Shown: positions 36,026 to 47,011 of the stretch, in pieces
Layout of the letters: every line of letters begins with the position of its first letter
How positions within the stretch are numbered: the first letter of the stretch is position 1
Origin: Liolophura sinensis
Taxonomy: Eukaryota; Mollusca; Polyplacophora; Chitonida; Chitonidae
NCBI RefSeq assembly: GCF_032854445.1
Contig: NC_088295.1
Location: forward strand, 22,057,385 to 22,121,384
Length of the DNA: 64,000 nt
Direction of reading: 5' to 3'
Translations under genes and position numbers: made by a program
The notes under the pieces: generated by a model
The model's input: only the letters and a program-made list of their open reading frames with translations
Databases searched by the model: none
Told to the model about the DNA's origin: nothing

Positions 36026-37552
36026 TATAAACTACCAGGCAAAAGAAAGGTTTCACCGTATTTTTGTCATAAAAAAATAAAAGCGCGGTTCCGGATTTGA
36101 TTCATCGTTTCCTCTACCAGAGCGCATCGTCACGAACGCAGCAATTGGAATTGTGAAATTGCGATAACATGCAAAACGTCCTTTTGAGGCATGGCTCGTG
36201 ATGCACGTGCGGTAATGTTGCATAAATACTCTTGCTCGAAAGAGCAGACATTCAGTGACCGAAAAAACACCAACAGTATGCCAAGACTTACGCAAGTGCA
36301 ACGAGACCAGGCCATCGGTATGTCCACCATGGGAGTCTCGCAACGTCACATTGCAAGAACGTTCAACTGCAGCCAAACCACCATCAGGAGGTTGTTGATA
36401 CGCTATCAGCAGACAGGCCAGACCCAAGACAGACCAAGATCGGGAAGACCGAGGGTAACAACTGCGGCTGAAGATCGCTACATCCGGCAGATCCACCTCC
36501 GAAACCGATTCGTCACGGCGACGTCAACAGCGGGGACGGCACTAGGCCATGTCATTAGCCCCAGGACAACACTGCATCGTCTTCGTTCAGCTGGTTTACG
36601 ACCTTACCGCCCCTTCCGTAGGATGGCCTTGACCCTTTTACACCGTCAACGCAGATTGCGATGGGCACGTATTGTACGTTAGTGGCAGCGACGTGACTGG
36701 GCGAGAGTGCTGTTTACAGACGAGAGCAGGTTCTGTCTATTCAGGAACGATGGCAGAGTTTTCCGACGAAGAGGCGAGCGTCTCGCGCCAAACTGCGTAA
36801 GAGAGGTTTATCCGTTTGGAGGCGGAGGCGTCATGGTTTGGGGAGGGATTTGTGACCAAATGAAGACGCAGCTGGTTATTGTGCGAGGTAATCTGACTGG
36901 CCAGCGATACCTTGATGAGGTACTGAGACCTGTCGTCGTTCCTTTCCTTTAATGACAGCCAAAAGGATCGATCTTGCAACACGACAACACAAGACCTCAC
37001 ACTGCCCGCATTTTTACAGACTACCTCGAGACCGCAAACGTCATCGTGTTGCCCTGGCCAGCCAACTCACCAGACATGAACCCCATTGACCATCTCTGGG
37101 ATCACCTTGACCGCCGTTTGAGACAGTTGGTGCCTCCTCCAACTAACCAACAGGAACTTGAGCAAGCTCTGTTAAACCTATGGAACGTTACCCCAGCTGA
37201 CGTCATCCGGCGACGGACGACGTCAATACGGAGGCGTGTGCTTGCATGCATTGATGCCCAGGGTGGCCACACTCGCTACTGATGACTGTAGTCCTTCATT
37301 TCTGTGGATACTGTGACTTTACATGCACTTGCCAGTTAACTTTACATTTGTGTATTTTTTTCTTCTGACCCCTTGTCTCTTTCATTGTGTTTTGTAGCCA
37401 ATTGAATGCCAATATTTTAAAGCCTTTTTGAGAGAATATTTCACAATGATTCCTGTTTATAAACCAATCTTCTTGATTCTTACATCTGACTTTGTTTTTG
37501 TTTTATGGGCTCAAGAAGTGGGTGAAACCTTTCTTTTGCCTGGTAGTTTATA
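36026..37552 (+). mobile_element. full-length Tc1/mariner-type DNA transposon
   Basis: Perfect inverted terminal repeats at 36026-36057 and 37521-37552: the left end reads tataaactaccaggcaaaa and then gaaaggtttcacc, and the right end is its exact reverse complement over 32 bp (33 with the next base). The TA-rich ends fit insertion at a TA target. Total length is about 1.53 kb, normal for the superfamily. It contains one transposase frame on the plus strand, broken by nonsense codons. Identical ITRs suggest either recent insertion or recent cross-mobilisation, although the transposase itself is dead. Confidence 0.92.
36278..37282 (+). pseudogene. Tc1/mariner transposase with three nonsense codons
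   Basis: One continuous frame of about 334 codons, the usual length. The N-terminal region MPRLTQVQRDQAIGMSTMGV...ISPRTTLHRLRSAGLRPYRP holds the paired helix-turn-helix and a GRPR hook (SGRPRVT). The catalytic region has FTDESRFCLF (first Asp, codon at 36719), HDNTRPHTAR (second Asp, 36983) and SPDMNPIDHLWD (third acidic residue, 37088). The second and third are separated by 34 residues. Stops are TAG at 36680 (after WARIVR) and adjacent TAA and TGA at 36950 and 36953 (between VVVPFL and QPKGSILQ). No frameshift is needed. The third catalytic residue is Asp where Tc1 proteins have Glu. An upstream in-frame ATG at 36191 is less likely to be the start. Confidence 0.9.
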
Positions 37553-38777
37553 TTAGTTATTACTTAAAGTTAATGCTTCGTGTGCTTGCTTGCCTCAGAT
37601 TTAAGGTCAGTTTCAACGTTATTTACGTCAAATCACCACGCCTAATAGCAACATGGCAGCGTCAGCGCCGTCATGTGGCCATGGTGCACCTACACTGACA
37701 CACCATGCTAACCATGAGAGAGTGCACCTGTGTCCAGGGCAGTAAGTGCAAAACGTAAGTCAGTGTAATTTACAACTCGTAGTAAGTAGTTGTAGTGTAG
37801 AAGAAATTTGATGGGATTTAACTTGGCTGCTTTCCATTTACAGCTGTTAGGGTACACGAGATGGCGACGGCCCAAGATTGGCACGACCCCTCAAAACTTC
37901 CCGCCTACACAGGCGGTTAGAAGCAGAAAAACACATCATTCTCTGCTGTTATACTGTAGTGCTTCTGAACAGTGACGTGTTACAGAGCAGATGAGTACAC
38001 AACTCGGACAGGATTGTCTCAGGTGGGCAAAGTTTCTCATTGAGCGAAATTTATTAATGGTTCAGAAAACTAGATTTCAACCCTATATACGTGTCATCCC
38101 GTACACTCGTTATAACGTACTAAATGGCGATTAAATTTACCACAGTGGCATTTCCTCTGAGCCTGGAAAAGTGGTGTGGTGTCATCACAAGCGTTTACGG
38201 GAACGCTTAAAATCACTTGCAACTGATAAAGGTTATATTTTTACGTGATTGTACGGTATTTGAGGTAAACGCTTCAGGGAAACTTCACGTTTAAATCTGT
38301 AATACTTAAAAAAGCAGCACCCAAACCGACTTTGGACCTCTGTTTCGAGGCATGCCTCACTTTGCAAACGCACCTACTTCACTTTGTTACAGTCATCTAG
38401 CTCATCGATGATTTGTGATCATTCCCACGTAATTTACCCATTTAAATTGAACGCAATAGTTGATCATATCTTGAATTTTCTCAATGGAATAATGGGTTTT
38501 TAACACTGGTCTTTAGAAGAGGGAAATTGTTTGTTTAATTTCCTGTCTTAAGATTGACAAAATTCGATTGTTGTTTGAGTCAATACTCGAAATATTCCTA
38601 CTTACAGTACTATGAGTGGTGGAAACCGGAAAGCCCGTGACAATCCACCGACCTTGGGCAAAGTTTAATACTGAAAAACTTCCCTCATGTAACCTCCAGA
38701 AATGCACAAAAATATTACTGGGAGCATTCCACGATTCACAGACCAAGCAATCAGTCTCACGAGCGTCGTTAGGCGTT
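37553..38777. other. gene-free stretch
   Basis: Flanking sequence on the right of the transposon. No supported feature was seen. Confidence 0.3.
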
Positions 38778-38848
38778 TATTGTTACTTATATGACAGCGC
38801 TGAGGTATATGGATTGAGGAGTGCCTGGAGTAAACCACCGACCTTCAT
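38778..38848 (+). repeat. dispersed repeat, partner of 35520-35591
   Basis: Contains ttgttacttatatgacagcg, ctgaggtatatggattgagg and agtgcctggagtaaaccacc, matching the opposite strand near 35.55 kb at most positions. The following ggttcgaacacacgacc resembles a B-box, so this may be part of a tRNA-related SINE. Confidence 0.7.
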
Positions 38849-39416
38849 CTCGTATCTGACATACCCTTTGACATTCAGTCGCAGGAGAACCAACAAGAAC
38901 TGGGTTCGAACACACGACCGTATTGGTCAAAGGTCTTGCATTCGTACTGTACCAGCTAGTTCTCTTCATAATTAACGCTTGGAATACATGACTCGCCTCC
39001 AAAAAAGCAATGATGCCTGAGTAAGTTAGCCCGTTCGGAAAAAAAACCGAAAAACAAAATGAGTTCCAAGATTCACTCTGCTATCAGAAAAATACATATG
39101 ACAAGTCACTAGAAGCCGCCCCACCTTACAAAATATAAGTTTCGTCGACCTCGAAGGTTTCTTTAAAGTTGTAGGACCGGTTGGAAGAAGAAAAGTTTCG
39201 ATGAAACCTTTGTTCTTAAAGTCAGAAGACTCTCAAGAGAGGTGCTAACTACAAGAATTTATTAAAATGGCCTTATGTTTTCAAATATGATCACTAATGT
39301 TAAGGTTTCATACCACAAAACACAGAAAGTTGTGTCAAAATAATATATATTCATTACCAACAACAGGAACGATTAAATCTCGGGTCTGTCAAATAAAGGC
39401 TGTGGTATATACATTG

Positions 39417-39490
39417 ATAGAATGAATGAATGATTATGGCTTAACGCCACATCGGCAATATTTCAGGCATATCGTGGCGAAAATTGATGG
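39417..39490 (+). repeat. short dispersed element fragment
   Basis: 'attatggcttaacgccacat' followed by 'cggcaatatttcaggcatat' and 'cgtggcgaaaattgatgg'. The motif is one I associate with abundant mollusc interspersed repeats. Only one copy is present here, so the call rests on recognition. Confidence 0.45.
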
Positions 39491-39877
39491 ACAAAGTACA
39501 GTAAAACAAGACACTGTGAGTCGCAATATAAATTCAGTTTGTAGCCTTTTCTGAAGGTTTATCTGGTGTTTGAAGTTGAAAAAATTAGAATGGAATCCCA
39601 TCATTTAATGAAGTTGTTTAAAAAAAGTATTTCTCATTGACCTGTCATGTTGGCAAAATATTGTCCCCAGAGAAATATGAGATTGGAGACACTCAAACAG
39701 TCTTCTCAGTCGAGGAAGTGTTGAAGACTAAACTATTTCACAAAAGAAAACAATAATTGCAGATTTAAGACTCATCGAAGAGTGAGCCCTCAATATAATC
39801 ATCGAAGTTATCTCCTTTCTAGTCATAAAACTTACCCAACCTCTCATAAAGACAGGCGACGGATTAAAACATTGGAA

Positions 39878-39983
39878 GTAATACGTGAAGAATTTATCGT
39901 AACCATCTTACATCACATTTATGACAAGTTGTAATACGTGGAGAATTTATTGCAACTACCTTACATCACATTTATGACAAGTT
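39878..39983 (+). repeat. 53-bp tandem duplication
   Basis: Units at 39878-39930 and 39931-39983 share gtaatacgtg, agaatttat and the 3' half cttacatcacatttatgaca exactly, with six or so differences between. It lies in the presumed 3' region of the NACHT-WD gene. The second unit creates an AATAAA on the minus strand (39951-39946) where the first unit has GATAAA. Confidence 0.85.
39946..39951 (-). terminator. candidate polyadenylation signal of the NACHT-WD gene
   Basis: AATAAA on the minus strand about 355 nt beyond the stop at 40306. It lies inside the second unit of a 53-bp duplication. Inferred from position and sequence only. Confidence 0.3.
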
Positions 39984-40305
39984 ACAAAGACACATCTGCA
40001 ATATGTGAATATGTAAGAAAATGGACAAAATTATGACATCCGGATTACTAGATGAAAAAAAATGACACCAGTTCAAATGTTGTATTTAACTGTCATCAGG
40101 ATGTGTGTTCGTTCTTACATTTATGTCCACAAGTGTTTCCTTACAAATTCATCAATTCCGGACAAAATCTGCAAAAGTTGGCTTTTCATACATACAGTTC
40201 GATAGTTTATATGGCAGTTTATATCCCTGAGAGGTCCAGTTCTTACTATGTTTACTCCCCATGTCAATGTATAATAAACACATATGTTACGTGTCGTTGT
40301 CAACT

Positions 40306-40539
40306 TCATGACTCCTCTTTCCCCGGAAAAATGCGGAAGAGCAAAACCCTGGTGGCGTTGGTTCCTGTAAGCAGGACGAGCTGCTGGGAGTCCGGCGACA
40401 CCGCCATGTGACGGACCTTGTTGTCCAGTCGGAGAGAGAACTGCTCGTTACCCGTCCGAATATCCCATAACTTCAGGAAATTCTTCTGGCAAGTGGACAT
40501 GGCCCATTTACTGTTAGTTGAAACGGCCAGACGTGATAC
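40306..40539 (-). CDS. NACHT-WD protein, last exon (final WD repeat)
   Basis: The 3' splice site (ttgtccacag) at 40540 joins in phase 0 to the exon ending at 40816. It reads VSRLAVSTNSKWAMSTCQKN, then FLKLWDIRTGNEQFSLRLD and VRHMAVSPDSQQLVLLTG, closing with FRIFPGKEES and a TGA at 40308-40306. KLWDIRTG is a textbook WD-repeat strand, so this exon completes the C-terminal propeller. Confidence 0.85.
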   Translation of the reverse strand, partial: VSRLAVSTNSKWAMSTCQKNFLKLWDIRTGNEQFSLRLDNKVRHMAVSPDSQQLVLLTGTNATRVLLFRIFPGKEES

Positions 40540-40815
40540 CTGTGGACAAACAACAAATGCTGAATGAAGAGTTACAATCATCGTGTGTCAATAGGAGAGG
40601 GGAGAGAACTGGCGTACTGATTTCAACTAAAGCACAAGAAAGACGGGAAATGTGGAGAAAAACAGGTATACGACAAGAAAGAAATATAGAATTTCTTTAT
40701 AGAATTTTTTGTGATTCCTAATACTTTATGTGGGTTTTGGTTGCGTCCGGCGGAGAAATTCAGAATTGGTCTACAAATAGTCACATATCACATGAATAGT
40801 TCCTAATTAACTTAC

Positions 40816-43800
40816 TGGTAAGTGATGCTTTGTTGTCGGGGCCTTCATCCCAACAGGCGCTCCACTCTCTGCTCTATATGTGGTCACATATCCATCATCC
40901 GAGCCCAGGACAACGAAATTTCGATCTTCGGACTGGACAATGCTAGTAGCATAAGCTGTGGCATCGTTGTCTCCTCCCCCGAGCCAGGACGGGTTATAAA
41001 ACATACCGTGTCTGCCAGACTTAGTGATCATCTGGTCACACCTTCCAGTCGGGATATCCCAGAAACACACGCACCTGCGCACACAGAATATCATGGTGTT
41101 TCCGGTATGTGCCACCATGGCTGTCCCCAGAGCAGGGATCTTGCTGAGCTGCCGGTAACAGTGGAGTAGAGTGCCACTGGTGTGGGTCAGGTCTATGGCA
41201 GAGAACCGGTACGGGTGAGGCTGAGGAGCAAAACCGCCTTTCTTCCACTGGCCTTCAATAGACTTTCTGTCTTCTGCTGTGCATTCTACTACAAGGACAA
41301 TGTACCTCTCTGTCCAGCTCAAAAGGGCGTCGACGGTTTTGAAATTCAGTCCCTTCTGGAGCCGAAAACTTCTTGCAAGACGGAGTCTTGGAAGTTCAAA
41401 CTCGTACAACTTAAGTCTTCCCTCGTAGTGGGTTACAACATATAGAGTACATTTATCCTTCGACAAGGTCACCGCCAGAACGTTAGTGGGCATATTAGCG
41501 ATCGTTTCCTTTCCTGTCTCTGAGTGTAAAACTTTCACCATTTCTGAACTTTTACTGAAGACAACCAACAGTTCTGCCTCGCCCCTACAAGCCTTCAGAT
41601 AAGAAGCTATCATGCCACAGGGATAGCATGCACGTAGCTTTCCAGAGCTGATGTCCCATACTTTAATATCCTTACCCCTAGTTGATGTGTACAAACGTTG
41701 GCTGCAAAGAGAAATCTCGACAGTTGTGGCCATCATTTCTTCATAGACACTATCTTTTTGACAGCCAATAGTCAACATTCCTCCCAGTTGTACAAGCTTC
41801 TCTAAGTCCCAAACCTTTAACTGCGTGTTTACAGCACAAGCCACTAAACTGTTCTTCTGAAGTAAGATCTTTTTAACAGAACTATCAAAAGCTTTCACTT
41901 GTCCTATCTGTTCACCGTGATCTAAGCTGTGGAATGTGATGTCGCCGTTTCTTCGACCAAACACTATGGTAGGTACCTCATTGAGCATTACCTGTGCTGA
42001 TAAAACAGCTACAAGCTGTTCATCTTCAGTGTTAAAACAAAACACGTTCTCACCAGTTTCAAGAGAGTAAAGTTGGGCCTTGCTCTCAGAGTTAATTACA
42101 CAGACCACAGTACCATGAACAGACGTAAAAGATTCCATGACCTTTATATAATATTGAAACTCAATAACACGGACAACCCTGAGAGGAGCTAGACCAACAA
42201 CTAACACAGAGCAACTTTTGCAGTCAATTTGGCTCAGCCCAGTCAAATACTCAGAACTCTGTAAAGTTCGCAAAGAGTTAGATGTTAAAGGATGTTGTGT
42301 ATGAACAATTTCGGTTTCTCCTGAAGTCAATGACTTTGTAAGAATTACTCCAAGCTGATCACCCACAGATTTCTTCAAGGCGCCAGTAACAACGAGGTAG
42401 GACCTACCAATATCGATATTCGTTACATCACTCCAATCATTGAGGTTCATTTTTTTCAATGCATTCTTCTATCGTCAGATCCCAAACATCAAACGTGCCA
42501 TTAGAGCTTAACAGTCCTACCAGTCCATGCGTCTGTGAGGACACACAGCTTAGATACACCTCATCATATGTTGAACCAGAGTTTATACGCACTCTGGTGG
42601 ATTCGCCTGTATTGAGATTGTGGGAAATGAGAGATGATTGTGTGAACATGTAAAGCTTACTGTCAGTTAGAATGGGAGGAACCAAACAGTCTGCAGGCTT
42701 TACTTTGTCGAGAACCTCGTGCTCACCGTTGTTGATATTTAACACTGCGGAGACTTCCTCTCCGTCGTCCACTCCTTCTTCCTTTGTGCACAAGTAAGTG
42801 CCATTGCACGCCATCAGTTCCTTGCAGCCCATCATACAGTGTGTTACAACAGTGCTGGACATCTCCCTTGGAGCGAAACAAGAGCCCTCGGGGATAAGCA
42901 ACGGCTCTTTATGATTATAAACACAATGTCTGGCGCGTCTTAGCAACTCGTCCAGGAAAATACATCCGTCCTCACTAGCGACGCCTGCTAGCAAATGTAC
43001 AGCTAAATGCATGGGGTACCTCAAGTCTGCGACAGAGGTATTCATGAATTCTCTTATGGCTTTTATTTCCTTATCTGGTCTTTCTGCCAGGAAGGCGTCC
43101 ATTTCAGCGACAACATGCTGCACAGAAAATGCTGTGATTTTGGTGGTGAGAAAATCATAGTTACAGAACACTTTCTCCTTGGCCATATCCATGGAGACCT
43201 GATACTTGGCATTAATTAAGTGATGTGTAATACATTCCAGCTTCCTTCTATTTTTGGCAATCATGGGCTGATGTGTAACTTGTCTGTCTGCCTTGATAAC
43301 AGTCTTGTTACGCTTTGTAAGCCTTATAGTCCTTTGTACTCCAGAATCGGCTAGAAAAATCCCCAGCATCTTTTTGTGCAAGAGCATTCCTTTATCACCG
43401 GTTAGGTAACGTTCTGTGGCGACTTCAGTGAACTGTCTATGGTACCAGTACATGGTCGTCTTTCCCTGTGACAGTCGCTCTACTAGGTACTCCTTGAGAT
43501 CGTCATATATCCTTGCCCAGAGTAAGGGCGGTATTCGGACAATGCCATCACATGGAGGGTCGTGGAACTGGTAGACATCATCCAACACATAATCATCACA
43601 TGAAAGAGCATCTTCCATTTCAATCTCTGTTATACCGTTCAGAGAAACGGTGATAAATCCAAGAGCCGCCTGAACAAGAATCTGTCCAAACTTTTTCTCC
43701 AGGCTTTCAAAGAGCAGGTGAATGGCAAGGCGTGCGCAGTCTCCGAGTTTCATGTGTGACAGTTGGGTGTAAGAATGCCATGAAGCCGCTTTGTCCAGTA

Positions 43801-44795
43801 AAAGTTTCAAATACAGAGGACAAGGATCATGTTGAAATTTTGAGATCAATATCATCAACTGGTCGTTGGTGAGAGTTCTTTGTTTTGAAGACAAATACTT
43901 GGAAACTATTTCTTTGACAGTAGTTTCTTGTAGAACAGGAACCTGCAAGTAACAGCTGTTTTCAGGAATCCGCTTTCTTGTGTTGCTAAGGATGTTGTGT
44001 TCACTTGGTAGGGTAGAAATAATCATACGGACATTTGCAGGAAGGTTCAGTGGTAACCACTTCATTGTGTAGGCCGAATTAGCAGGGGAAAGTTGATCCA
44101 CAGAGTCAAGCAGGATCACAATAGGCCTTTTGGCTGCAGTGGCAACTCGTCTCAAAAAGCGAGGCATGTATTGAACAAGACTAGCAAAATTCTGATATCC
44201 AACTGGCTCCATGATAATATCGGTGGCATCTGCCAACTGTCCACAGACAGAAAGAAGAACGTCAATACAGATTAATTGTTCCTGGAGATGTACCAAGGAA
44301 GCGAATGGACGCCAATGTAAGGCTTTCCGAACCATTTACCTAGATTCTTCATGAGTAAACGCCATCAGAGAAGTTTTCCCCGCTCCTGACTCTGCATGGA
44401 TGACAAGTGGCTTTCGGTTAGGACTGATCCAAAACATACTTTTTCACAGCCTCAAGGGGTATCTTGTCTGCCACAAAAAGACTCACACTTCGCCACACAA
44501 AAACTGAGATGGTGAATAATTTCATCTGGTTCACTGTAGTACTCGCTGCTCTTGATGAATCTTGTCGATCTTCATAAGCATCATCAATCAGCTGGGTTAT
44601 TTTTTCAGTGAAGAGAGCTTACATGAAATTGACAGATGTATGTTGAAGTGCTCGCTACACTTGCTGACATCAACCCCTCCAGTCCGCCAAGGCAAGCTGA
44701 AATGGAAACAGTTACTTTTTCCCAAGTACTTTTGGGAATGATCTTCCGTGGCCACCGCGGTGAGCTTCTTTTGTGCTTCTGCGTCAACACGACAT
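40816..44795 (-). CDS. NACHT and WD-repeat protein, main exon (NACHT, winged-helix and WD repeats; frame-disrupted)
   Basis: One large exon from a 3' splice site (ttactttttcag) at 44796 to a 5' site (gtaagt) at 40815. In order it encodes a linker (FHFSLPWRTGGVDVSKCSEH), YYSEPDEIIHHLSFCVAKCE, the Walker A motif AESGAGKTSL (44372-44386), RFLGTSPG, Walker B as IVILLDSVDQL (about 44.1 kb) and the RMIISTLPSEH segment. A helical region and a WD series with DVWDLTIEE, LKVWDLEKL, IKVWDISSGK and FWDIPTGRCD follow. The protein is a STAND-class ATPase related to NWD1/NWD2-like proteins, probably cytosolic. The stretch 44335-42437 is open for 632 codons and 42459-40816 for about 548, but they are in different frames and join at a run of seven A (42456-42450). 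Six or more further frame changes lie in 44270-44790. No in-frame nonsense substitution is evident. Confidence 0.85.
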
Positions 44796-45694
44796 CTGAA
44801 AAAGTAACAGCAACAAAATTTTACTTCTTACTGATTTAATTGTGTCTGCTTACCATTGTTCTATTTTTATTATGTTACTTAATTATTTATCAATATCATT
44901 AAATTAAAACCTATCTACGGTCAACTGTGTTTGTTTAGGTCAATGTATATATCCATACAAAAACTATACCTAGCTGTTAGTTCAATTTTTCAAGTGATAG
45001 AAGAGAATTTTGGAGGTTATGTTGATGAAAGAAACGGAGACTGGCTTGAAGACAACTCACATATGGATATTTATGTGTTACCTAAATGTAACTATTTCAA
45101 AGCCCTAACAAGATGCCATTCATACCTCTCCACCTTCGTTGGTAGAGTCAATATACTTAAAGGCTTCGTCGTCCCGCTATCGCCTTGTTTCAATCCTACT
45201 AACTCTCGGTGGAAAAACAAAGCGTGACTTTTGGGGTCCTGTGCTGTCATTAGACCCCTGTTTATTTCGCACTCAGTCACTTAAAAAAATACATTAAAAA
45301 TAACATTAATTGCATGTCACAACTCTTTTGGCCTTAAAAGAACCATGAATCATTGTTAAAAAGCAATAATTAAAATAACGACAGGTAAAACAATGGAGAA
45401 CATTCCTCTAAAACCCAAAGTCCACCTGAGATAATGACACCAGCTTAGAACCTCCAAGGCGCTTAAAAAATATACCCTATCTTAGTTCATGTAATGAATT
45501 GTGCGTTACTATTTAAATGTTCACTCACGTGAAATATTAGACCTTAGAGATATGTCTTGATGATTTTTTGATGATGATGACAGCGATGAAACAACATCAG
45601 TAAAAATAATTTTGACAGTTACAGTTAAAGCACGAATTTCGTTAAAATGCGCCATGGGATGTACTCTAATGAATATGCACCTATAAAAGCAACC

Positions 45695-45789
45695 TTTATT
45701 TATTGATTTATTTGATTGGTGTTTTTACGCCATACTCAAGAATATTTCACTTATACGACGGCGGCCAGCATTATGGTGGATGGAAACCA
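45695..45789 (+). repeat. dispersed mollusc short element, copy 3
   Basis: 'tttatttattgatttatttg', 'tttttacgccatactcaaga', 'atatttcacttatacgacgg' and 'cggccagcattatggtggat'. It is truncated at the 3' side near 45789 and abuts the next exon within about 45 bp. Confidence 0.7.
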
Positions 45790-45832
45790 TAAAAATTCTA
45801 GACGTAGCGTTTCCTGTAGTTCCAAAACATAC

Positions 45833-46018
45833 CTGACCAGTTAAACTGCTTTAGACGGTCGGCACTCATGTGGCCTTTCTGATACAGAGATTGAGCGCAA
45901 TGCGTAATGTCTTTCGGATTTGATCCAGTACGGCACTCCAGGCCGCCCGGTGCTTAGCACTCATCTCTTCATTACCGGGACTGTGGTCACCAAAGTAAGA
46001 GTACTCACTCCTGATGGG
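45833..46018 (-). CDS. NACHT-WD protein, exon after the N-terminal domain (one frameshift)
   Basis: The exon lies between ttatgtccag and gtatgt. It starts PIRSEYSYFGDHSPGNEEMS and ends QSLYQKGHMSADRLKQFNWS. The two halves are in different frames; the break is near 45892-45905 (cgcattgcgctc on minus). The flanking splice phases require a length of 1 modulo 3, but the exon is 186 nt, so one base is missing or two are extra. This is an independent check on the frameshift. Confidence 0.8.
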
Positions 46019-46239
46019 CTGGACATAAAAATAAATGTTAAGAACCTAAAATGCAAAATTGTTTGTCGCTAAAAAAGGAAGTTCCACTTCTTACATTGAA
46101 AAAAAATCGATACGAATTAGAAGTCACAGAAAACGTTCAGTTCTAGAGAGTAAATACTACACTCGGATGGTGTTTTCTGGTGCTAAATTTTGTATTGTCT
46201 TTTGTCAGCGAAAATTTGTTTGCAATGGCTGTGTCTTAC

Positions 46240-46410
46240 CTGTAAAATATGCTGATGTGGCACGGCATTAGTGTCCAGTCGATACCACTTAGTCAGAAGG
46301 TTTCCGCTCTTTGCGTCCACGAACAATGCTTCACCCAACAAACTCTTGAACTCACTGGAGACAATCTTGTCGGGGATAAGCTGAAAGCCATACCTGTCTC
46401 CCAAAATACA
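46240..46410 (-). CDS. NACHT-WD protein, exon of the N-terminal alpha/beta domain
   Basis: A 171-nt exon (57 codons, phase 0 to phase 0) between ttatttgcag and gtaaga, reading CILGDRYGFQLIPDKIVSSE and on to KWYRLDTNAVPHQHILQ. The LGDRYGFQLIP segment is the familiar 'LG.kYG.rPiP' motif that follows the DMRWGV region in NWD and related STAND proteins. The exon is undisrupted. Confidence 0.85.
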
Positions 46411-46686
46411 CTGCAAATAAGTTGATGTTTTAGTCAACAAAATCTTGAATCGCTCAGTCCTACATATAACTTCAGAACATAAAAATCAGTTGTGAACAAT
46501 TTAAAAAAAAAGAATACTGAATTAATCAGTCCTACAAATAGACTAACAACACAAAAATTGGTTGTGAATAATAGGGAAAAAAACATGACTCAGATGTCAT
46601 TTCACCTTTTCGATGGCCGAGGGGTGACCAGGAGCCTCTCACCAATGCAGCTGCTGTGAGATCAAGTCCAGCTCATGCTCTCCGGT

Positions 46687-46834
46687 CTCCCAGCAACCTG
46701 CGAATGGTCGTGGGTTCCCCCCCCCCCCCCCCGGTTCTGCTCGATTTCCTCCCACCATAATGTTGGCCACCGTCGTATAAGTGAAATATTCTTGAGTACG
46801 GCGTAACACACCAGTTGAATAAAATTAATAAATA
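46687..46834 (-). repeat. dispersed mollusc short element, copy 4
   Basis: Minus orientation. The reverse complement carries the 'ttattaattttattcaactg' head, 'cgccgtactcaagaatattt', 'cacttatacgacggtggcca' and 'aacccacgaccattcgcagg'. A C14 run (near 46718-46732) interrupts it. Confidence 0.7.
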
Positions 46835-47011
46835 CTCGTTTCACCTTCACATTTGGCTGTTTTCATGTTATGTCGGTATAAAATCCACTGCAATCTGATT
46901 TATTTCTCTTGCTACCTCAGTAGGTATATTATTAGTTTCCTCACAACATTAAGAAAGAAAACTTAAAAGCACTTTTGAAACCATGAATTGAACTGTACCA
47001 CCAGAGCTTAC

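Noticed and set aside
40822-43219. Several plus-strand frames of 60-115 codons
   Set aside because: They are antisense to the NACHT-WD coding exon.
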